Shown piece by piece: positions 1 through 4,210 of a DNA stretch of 6,688 bases. The stretch's first letter is position 1. The number at the start of each line of letters is the position of its first letter. This DNA is from Flavobacteriales bacterium (GTDB lineage Bacteria > Bacteroidota > Bacteroidia > UBA10329): assembly GCA_003456455.1 (NCBI GenBank), contig DMRV01000036.1, forward strand, positions 1-6,688. Direction: 5' to 3'. The position numbers were made by a program, and so were the translations under genes. The notes beneath the pieces are model-generated. The model did not search any database and was not told the DNA's origin. It saw only the letters and a program-made list of their open reading frames with translations.

Positions 1-375
1 TATCAGGTTCTGTGTGTAACGGGTCAGGTACGGGTAAGTAATGCGCAAAGCAATGTTGTTCTAAATCCTAAGCAGCAAGCTGTTTCAGACGGTAAAGGCT
101 TAGCGAAGTTGGATATTGAAACCATGGATGAACACCTTGCTTGGGTAAAAAACAAGTTTGTCTTCAACGGTGTTTCGGTTACTGAAGTAGTTGCAGAACT
201 GGAATTACAATATGACGTGAAAATCACGATTCAGAACAATGCCATTGCTGAGATGAAATACAGCGGAAACTTTCCAATGTCAATTCCTATAGACAACACC
301 TTGGAAATCATTAGTCAAGGGTTGGGAATTAGCTTTGCGAAATCGGCCGATGGAGTTTATGTACTAAGTAATTGA
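1..375 (+). CDS. FecR family anti-sigma factor, C-terminal part (5' end outside the window)
   Basis: The frame is open from base 1 to a TGA at 373-375 and gives the last 124 residues of a FecR-like protein. The first ~35 residues (TGQVRV, then NPKQQAV) match the end of the periplasmic FecR beta-domain. The DEHLAWVKNKFVFNG segment, followed by VSVTEVVAELELQYDVKI and a final GISFAKSADGVYVL strand, matches the C-terminal domain of Bacteroidota FecR proteins (DUF4974 type), which has an STN-like fold. In this family the N-terminus binds an ECF sigma factor in the cytoplasm, one membrane helix crosses the inner membrane, and the C-terminal part contacts the STN domain of an outer-membrane partner. 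The N-terminal part and the sigma factor gene are not in the window. The ATG at 109 is internal and not the start. The next gene's signal-peptide frame opens immediately after this stop, so the two are probably co-transcribed and possibly translationally coupled. Confidence 0.88.
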   Translation, partial: YQVLCVTGQVRVSNAQSNVVLNPKQQAVSDGKGLAKLDIETMDEHLAWVKNKFVFNGVSVTEVVAELELQYDVKITIQNNAIAEMKYSGNFPMSIPIDNTLEIISQGLGISFAKSADGVYVLSN

Positions 376-376
376 A

Positions 377-448
377 CTGATTCTGAACCACCACTTCTTT
401 CTTTCTCTTGCCACTCTCTTATTCTCGGTACAAACACTGAGTGCTCAA
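377..448 (+). other. Signal-peptide coding stretch upstream of the first standard start codon of the STN protein
   Basis: Read in the frame of the 452-1474 gene, this stretch encodes LILNHHFFLSLATLLFSVQ and then TLSAQ. That is a hydrophobic core followed by a plausible signal peptidase I site after LSA, with the mature protein starting QKVRIDV. The frame is closed upstream by a TAA at 365-367, and no ATG, GTG or TTG occurs in frame between there and 452. Candidate non-standard starts are CTG 377, ATT 380 and CTG 383, just after the fecR stop; ATT 371 overlaps that stop. A TTG at 372, overlapping the fecR stop as TTGA, is out of frame by one base. The signal peptide is clear as a peptide. How it is started is not. 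Confidence 0.6.
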
Positions 449-451
449 AAA

Positions 452-1474
452 GTGCGTATTGACGTGAAGGACAAACCGCTGAACGAGGTGTTCTTAGATC
501 TCAAGAATCAATACCAGGCGCAGTTTTCGTTTGATAATGATGCGCTTTCCAATTGCTCAGTAAACAGCACAAAAGAATTTAGCGATTTGGATGAAGCCGT
601 GTTTGAACTTGCAGCAAATTGTCGGTTTTCGGTGAAGAAAACCAATGGCGTATTCATTATCATTAAAAGTGAAAAGCTGTATTCCTTAGTGGGATACGTC
701 AAAGACGCAAAAACGGCTTTGCCCATCGCTAATGTGGCGATAAAAATGGGCGATGCCGGAACCATCACTACCAAGGATGGCTATTTTTTTCTGGTCACAA
801 ATGATAGCCTAACTGAAGTGGAGGTCTCTCATCTTGCTTATCAATCACAGATAATACAATTAAACACGAACATTGACCATCAGATTGAACTCGTTTCCAA
901 AAACATCAAGCTTGGAGAGGTTGTCATCGGTTTGGGACAATCAGATGCTTCTTCAGAAGATGCTAATGCGCTAAAGGGCAGAAGAATCGTTCAAGCGCGG
1001 TTGTTTCTGAATATCAATGACCTCTTGGATAATCGACCAGCGGATGAGATAAGCACCTACATCAAGGAACGTAATCAGGGATTGAACATCACCTATTATC
1101 AGCTAGATGTGAGTAAGGAAAAAGGCCGTGAAGTGGGAAAGGTTTTCAGCTTTAGTGATGAAACGGGCTTTTACATCAATCCGCGGAAACCGAAACTCCG
1201 CAAACGCGCCAATTTCTTTGAAGCAGACACCATTGGAGACTTCATTCATTTCATCACCATCGCAAGAATGCGAGTTGCTGGAAACGTCATTCCATATCGC
1301 GCAGAAAAATTGCTACACAAACGAACAGGGAAAGTAGAAGGGCTTACTCGAGTTCGTCTTCGCAAACTCATTGCAGATGACGAGCAACTTCTAGAAATGT
1401 TCAATAACGAAAAAGGTAAGAGTGCTAAACTAGCTTCGTACCTAAAAGAATACTATTTGCGAAAAAAATTGTGA
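452..1474 (+). CDS. Secreted STN + carboxypeptidase-like regulatory domain protein with an unrecognised C-terminal domain in place of a TonB barrel
   Basis: Numbering is from the GTG at 452, the first standard start codon in frame. The real start is probably upstream, because codons 377-448 encode a signal peptide (see the separate entry). Residues 1-72 look like an STN domain (RIDVKDKPLNEVFLDL start, GVFIIIK end). Residues ~78-152 look like a carboxypeptidase-like regulatory domain (LVGYVKD, ALPIANVAI, TTKDGYF, VSHLAY). KLGEVVI at 153-159 resembles the link that leads into the plug of TonB-dependent receptors. No plug or barrel follows and the protein stops after 340 residues, where receptors of this type usually run to 800-1,100. 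Residues ~183-340 form a basic domain I do not recognise, with INDLLDNRP, FYINPR, FFEADTIG, AEKLLH and YLKEYY; it is paralogous to the protein at 1539-2144. Position after fecR suggests that the STN domain contacts FecR in the periplasm. The frame is intact and the domain is duplicated, so simple decay of a receptor gene is unlikely. The role of the C-terminal domain is unknown. Confidence 0.85.
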   Translation: MRIDVKDKPLNEVFLDLKNQYQAQFSFDNDALSNCSVNSTKEFSDLDEAVFELAANCRFSVKKTNGVFIIIKSEKLYSLVGYVKDAKTALPIANVAIKMGDAGTITTKDGYFFLVTNDSLTEVEVSHLAYQSQIIQLNTNIDHQIELVSKNIKLGEVVIGLGQSDASSEDANALKGRRIVQARLFLNINDLLDNRPADEISTYIKERNQGLNITYYQLDVSKEKGREVGKVFSFSDETGFYINPRKPKLRKRANFFEADTIGDFIHFITIARMRVAGNVIPYRAEKLLHKRTGKVEGLTRVRLRKLIADDEQLLEMFNNEKGKSAKLASYLKEYYLRKKL

Positions 1475-1538
1475 TTTCTGGTAGGGTCATTCCTTACCTG
1501 CGCGGTGTACTAGTAGAAACACTAAAAAAATAGAAATC

Positions 1539-2144
1539 ATGAAAAACACAATCAAATTGCTAGCCGCCATGGCTCTGGTTTTTTCAACCACAAGTAGCAT
1601 GGCTTTCGGACAAGATCCAGAACCAACGGAAGGAACCATCAAGCTTTACAGCTCTATGGCTGATTTCTTGAACAAGAAAACAACAGGAGAAGCGCAAGCA
1701 GAATTCCGCTACCGAGAAGCTGGGTTCTCGATTGTATACCTCGGAGTAATTACCGATAAAGAAGCGCGTAAAAAAGCAGGTCGCATCTTCGGGTTCCAAT
1801 TAGGAGAGAAGGTGTACATCAATCCAAGGCAACGACAGCTGAAGCGGGCGAACAACTTCTTCGAAGCTCAGTTCATCGGGCCGTATATCCACTACAAAGT
1901 GGTTGAAGGCGGAAATGCTCAGAATGCACTACAGAGAGCGTATAATGGTCAGGTAGTGGTGAGATATCCTGCTGAAAAGCTACTCCACACGGAAACGGGA
2001 AAAATCAGAACGCTGACTAGAAAACGCTTCAGAAAATGGGCAAAGGATGACCCGGAACTTCTGCAACGATTTGAGCAGGAAAAGCAAAAAAGTCGCGCAC
2101 TGAATAGATATCTGAAAGAGTATTTCGAAAGAAAGCAGAAGTAG
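1539..2144 (+). CDS. Secreted basic protein, paralogue of the C-terminal domain of the upstream STN protein
   Basis: The protein has 201 residues. Residues 1-24 are a signal peptide (MKNTIKLLAAMALVFS core, cleavage near MAFGQ), so it is exported to the periplasm or beyond. There is no lipobox and no further membrane segment. Residues ~34-201 align with residues ~183-340 of the preceding gene product. Shared elements in order are a DxL start segment, VYINPR at 92-97, FFEAQFIG at 107-114, IH at 117-118, AEKLLH at 145-150, TGK, LTR, and RYLKEYF at 190-196. By hand I count 33 identities in 60 ungapped positions over the last 60 residues. This protein carries an extra ~8 residues around NAQNALQRAYNG. 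The last 60 residues hold 19 K/R against 9 D/E. I do not recognise the family. The ATG follows an A-rich leader typical of Bacteroidota and lies 64 bases after the previous stop on the same strand, so one operon is likely. Confidence 0.85.
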   Translation: MKNTIKLLAAMALVFSTTSSMAFGQDPEPTEGTIKLYSSMADFLNKKTTGEAQAEFRYREAGFSIVYLGVITDKEARKKAGRIFGFQLGEKVYINPRQRQLKRANNFFEAQFIGPYIHYKVVEGGNAQNALQRAYNGQVVVRYPAEKLLHTETGKIRTLTRKRFRKWAKDDPELLQRFEQEKQKSRALNRYLKEYFERKQK

Positions 2145-2161
2145 GTAAATACTCAAAACTT

Positions 2162-2196
2162 AAGCCACCCGGTTCTATAATGAACTGCGGTGGCTT
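2162..2196 (+). terminator. Probable terminator hairpin after the paralogue gene
   Basis: AAGCCACC at 2162-2169 pairs with GGTGGCTT at 2189-2196. An inner stem, GTTC (2172-2175) with GAAC (2182-2185), closes a six-base TATAAT loop. The hairpin starts 17 bases after the stop of the 1539-2144 gene. The downstream tract (CTTCAAT) is only modestly T-rich, so intrinsic termination is likely but not certain. Confidence 0.6.
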
Positions 2197-2233
2197 CTTC
2201 AATAACTCATCAAAACTGATTTATCAAACGAAT

Positions 2234-2320
2234 ATGAAATACTACGCCTTATCACTTATCTCAACGCTAGTATTTAGCAGCTGCAGCAAAGTGGAAAAGG
2301 TAATTCGGTTTAATCGATGA
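2234..2320 (+). CDS. Lipoprotein-like mini-ORF, 28 codons (possible truncated lipoprotein gene)
   Basis: The ATG at 2234 opens a 28-codon frame ending in TGA at 2318-2320. It encodes MKYYALSLISTLVFSSCSK and then VEKVIRFNR. This is a short charged start, a hydrophobic core and a lipobox-like FSSC with Cys at 17, which is a well-formed type II signal peptide. The mature part would be only 12 residues. It may be the surviving 5' end of a lipoprotein gene lost by deletion or frameshift, a genuine micro-lipoprotein, or chance. I saw no convincing continuation of a lipoprotein in the next 160 bases. It lies downstream of the hairpin at 2162-2196, so it would need its own promoter. Confidence 0.35.
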   Translation: MKYYALSLISTLVFSSCSKVEKVIRFNR

Positions 2321-2435
2321 TTCCATCTCTAAACCTTGGTTATTTTAAAACCACATCATCTAGGTTTGGAATAAGATTCTTTTGGTAAGCTTTTTTTTAT
2401 TGAATTGAGGTGTATTAATAAGTATTTCACGTAGG

Positions 2436-2467
2436 TTTCGGCACAATGAAAGAGGTTTTTATCTTCG
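2436..2467 (+). promoter_or_regulatory. Possible Bacteroidota-type promoter for the nucleotidyltransferase gene
   Basis: TATCTTCG at 2460-2467 matches the Bacteroidota -7 consensus TAnnTTTG at all but one defined position. TTTC at 2436-2439 is an imperfect -33 element, with 20 bases between the two boxes. The ATG at 2487 is about 20 bases past the -7 box, which would leave a short A-rich leader. This is a pattern match by eye only. Confidence 0.35.
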
Positions 2468-2486
2468 CGATAAATAACAAACATAC

Positions 2487-3383
2487 ATGAAACCAACACT
2501 ACTAATACTTGCTGCAGGAATGGGCAGCCGATATGGAGGATTAAAGCAGATTGACCCACTAGGACCAAATGGAGAAACCATTATCGAGTACTCTATTTAT
2601 GATGCTATTCAAGCAGGTTTTGGCAAAGTTGTTTTCATCATTAGAGAAAGTTTTGCTGATGCCTTTAAGGAGCAGTTTAGCGGGAAATTTGAAGATAAGA
2701 TTGAGGTAGCTTACGCTTTTCAGGATGTGAATACACCAGTTGAGGGAATTGACAATCTCCCAAACCGTGAAAAACCTTGGGGAACCATGCACGCAGTATT
2801 GGTTGCGCATGATGTTGTAAATGAGCCATTTGCTGTGATTAACGCAGATGATTTTTATGGCTCAGACGGGTTTCATCAAATAGCAGATTTCCTAAAGAAC
2901 AAGTGTACAGAGGATACGTACACAATGGTTGGCTATGTGCTTAGAAACACGCTAAGCGATCATGGACAGGTAAGCCGAGGCGTTTGTGTGGCGGATGCTG
3001 ATAACAATTTGGCGAAGGTTGATGAGCGCACCAAAATTCATTGGGAAGGGGAGAAGGTGATTTATCACGAAGGAGATTCCTCTCATGAGGTTGATCCGGG
3101 AAGTGTGGTTTCGATGAACTTCTGGGGGTTTCATCCAAACATTTTTGAGCGCAGTCGACAGATGTTTATCGATTTCGTGAAGGAGAACCAAGACAACCCA
3201 AAAGCAGAATTCTTTATTCCATTAGTAGCGGACAATCTAATTGGAACTAAAGAAGCGGCTTTCCCAATTCTAACTTCCAACGATCGTTGGTATGGTGTAA
3301 CCTATATTGAAGACCGTCCAGTTGTTGTTGAAGCTTTCAAAAAACTGGTAGAAGACGGCAAATACCCAAGCCCACTTTGGTGA
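2487..3383 (+). CDS. Sugar-phosphate-type nucleotidyltransferase (NTP_transferase family)
   Basis: The protein has 298 residues and is predicted to be cytoplasmic. The family transfers a nucleotidyl group from an NTP to a sugar phosphate or a similar phosphorylated substrate. The N-terminal nucleotide-binding loop is LILAAGMGSRYGGLKQ at residues 6-21 (the GxGxR...K signature). PWGTMHAVLVA at 97-107 corresponds to the GT-x-(H/A) nucleotide-contacting strand. VINADDFYG at 117-125 carries the acidic metal-binding residues (Asp121, Asp122). VVSMNFWGF at 207-215 and EFFIPLVADNLI at 241-252 form the sugar-side region seen in GalU/RmlA-like enzymes. The loop from GxG to Lys is shorter than in RmlA or GalU and is closer to IspD/LicC-type cytidylyltransferases, so neither the base nor the substrate can be assigned. 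There is no sugar kinase or glycosyltransferase nearby. The gene appears to be its own transcription unit, with a possible promoter upstream and a strong hairpin downstream. Confidence 0.85.
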   Translation: MKPTLLILAAGMGSRYGGLKQIDPLGPNGETIIEYSIYDAIQAGFGKVVFIIRESFADAFKEQFSGKFEDKIEVAYAFQDVNTPVEGIDNLPNREKPWGTMHAVLVAHDVVNEPFAVINADDFYGSDGFHQIADFLKNKCTEDTYTMVGYVLRNTLSDHGQVSRGVCVADADNNLAKVDERTKIHWEGEKVIYHEGDSSHEVDPGSVVSMNFWGFHPNIFERSRQMFIDFVKENQDNPKAEFFIPLVADNLIGTKEAAFPILTSNDRWYGVTYIEDRPVVVEAFKKLVEDGKYPSPLW

Positions 3384-3405
3384 TATTAGAAACGTATTGA
3401 ATATA

Positions 3406-3440
3406 AAGAGCCGTCAACTTGTAAAAAGTTGACGGCTCTT
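3406..3440. terminator. Bidirectional intrinsic terminator between convergent genes
   Basis: A perfect 15-bp stem (3406-3420 with 3426-3440, core AAGAGCCGTCAACTT) closes a five-base loop. On the plus strand it is followed by CTTTTATAA, and on the minus strand by CTTTATATT, so both directions have a T-rich exit. It lies 22 bases after the nucleotidyltransferase stop and 18 bases beyond the stop of the minus-strand LOG family gene, and can serve both. Confidence 0.88.
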
Positions 3441-3458
3441 CTTTTATAAACTTGTCTG

Positions 3459-4166
3459 TTAGAAATTCGGCTTAATACTATACTTACTGTAGAACTCCGT
3501 GATGATTTCAACCGCTTCATCAGCTGTATCTACCAATTGAATCAAATCAAGGTCTTTCTCGCCAATGTTCTTAGCGTTAATCATTGTGGATTTAATCCAA
3601 TCAATAAGTCCACCCCAATAGCTTTTATCTACCAATACAATAGGGAACTTAGCAATCTTACCTGTTTGAATAAGCGTAAGAGCCTCGAATAATTCGTCCA
3701 TTGTGCCAAACCCTCCAGGGAGAACAACATAGCCCTGAGCGTATTTGGTAAACATGAGTTTACGCACAAAGAAGTAATCGAAGTTGATAAACTTGTCTGT
3801 ATCAATGTAGGGATTGGAATGTTGTTCAAAAGGTAGGTCAATGTTCAATCCAACTGATTTACCGTTGGCAAGTCTTGCTCCTTTATTACCTGCTTCCATG
3901 ATTCCGGGTCCACCACCGGTAATAATTCCGAAGCCTTGCAAGGCTAATTTGTAAGCAATGTCTTCGGCTAATTTATAGGTTGGGTTGTCATCTTTGGTTC
4001 TAGCAGAACCAAAGATGGAGACACACGGACCGATACGAGCAAGGGTTTCAAACCCTTCTACAAATTCGGCCATAATCTTGAAGATCTGCCACGAATCCTT
4101 ACTTTTAATCTCACTCCAATCTTTTGATTCAAGTGCTTGTTCAATACGTTTTTCGTTGTCGGTCAT
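3459..4166 (-). CDS. LOG/TIGR00730 family Rossmann-fold protein (putative nucleoside 5'-monophosphate phosphoribohydrolase)
   Basis: The protein has 235 residues and no signal peptide. It shows the LOG family layout: VSIFGSAR at 49-56 (first Rossmann strand and loop), GIITGGGPGIMEAGNKGA at 80-97, FVRKLMF at 133-139 (the family's RK motif with the catalytic Arg, here Arg135), and PGGFGTMDE at 150-158 (PGGxGTxxE, catalytic Glu158). Family members cleave the N-glycosidic bond of nucleoside 5'-monophosphates such as AMP or cytokinin riboside monophosphate. Many bacterial members are called lysine decarboxylase in older annotation, which is misleading. The N-terminal ~45 residues (SKDWSEIKSKDSWQIFK) form an acidic and basic helical extension typical of the longer type. 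The true substrate here is unknown. The gene starts 44 bases after the stop of uvrA on the same strand, so it may be co-transcribed with uvrA. Confidence 0.9.
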   Translation of the reverse strand: MTDNEKRIEQALESKDWSEIKSKDSWQIFKIMAEFVEGFETLARIGPCVSIFGSARTKDDNPTYKLAEDIAYKLALQGFGIITGGGPGIMEAGNKGARLANGKSVGLNIDLPFEQHSNPYIDTDKFINFDYFFVRKLMFTKYAQGYVVLPGGFGTMDELFEALTLIQTGKIAKFPIVLVDKSYWGGLIDWIKSTMINAKNIGEKDLDLIQLVDTADEAVEIITEFYSKYSIKPNF

Positions 4167-4210
4167 GGCTGCAAGTTGAGAAATAGAAACGAAAGCTTTG
4201 TGGGTTTGTT

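Larger units (their letters stand above)
2145..2486. other. Intergenic region between the signalling cassette and the nucleotidyltransferase gene
   Basis: This 342-base stretch has no full-length gene. It holds the hairpin at 2162-2196, the lipoprotein-like mini-ORF at 2234-2320, and an AT-rich stretch from 2321 with a possible promoter near 2436-2467. The minus-strand frame that crosses 2356-2568 runs into the start of the nucleotidyltransferase gene and has no protein-like features. Confidence 0.6.

Noticed and set aside
368..451. Programmed frameshift joining fecR to the STN gene
   Set aside because: The frame after fecR begins with a signal peptide, which makes no sense in the middle of a periplasmic fusion, and no slippery run is seen near 360-376.
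452..454. GTG as the true start of the STN protein
   Set aside because: It is the only standard start available, but it lies just after a clear signal peptide and cleavage site in the same frame. An STN protein that works with FecR must be exported, so a start upstream is more likely. I keep 452 only as the nominal coordinate.
452..1474. Pseudogene of a TonB-dependent receptor
   Set aside because: The frame is intact to a basic, well-formed C-terminus, and the part after the regulatory domain has an independent paralogue next door. Decayed barrel sequence would not show that.
1480..1500. Hairpin between the STN gene and its paralogue (GGTAGG with CCTTACC)
   Set aside because: The stem is short and needs a bulge, with no T-run after it, so it is not a convincing terminator or attenuator.
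2370..2445. Repeated TAGGTTT words upstream of the nucleotidyltransferase gene as an operator
   Set aside because: Two seven-base matches in AT-rich DNA are expected by chance, and the flanks do not agree.
2356..2568. Minus-strand 70-codon frame across the nucleotidyltransferase promoter
   Set aside because: It overlaps the start of a well-supported gene and has no recognisable domain, signal peptide or translation signal.
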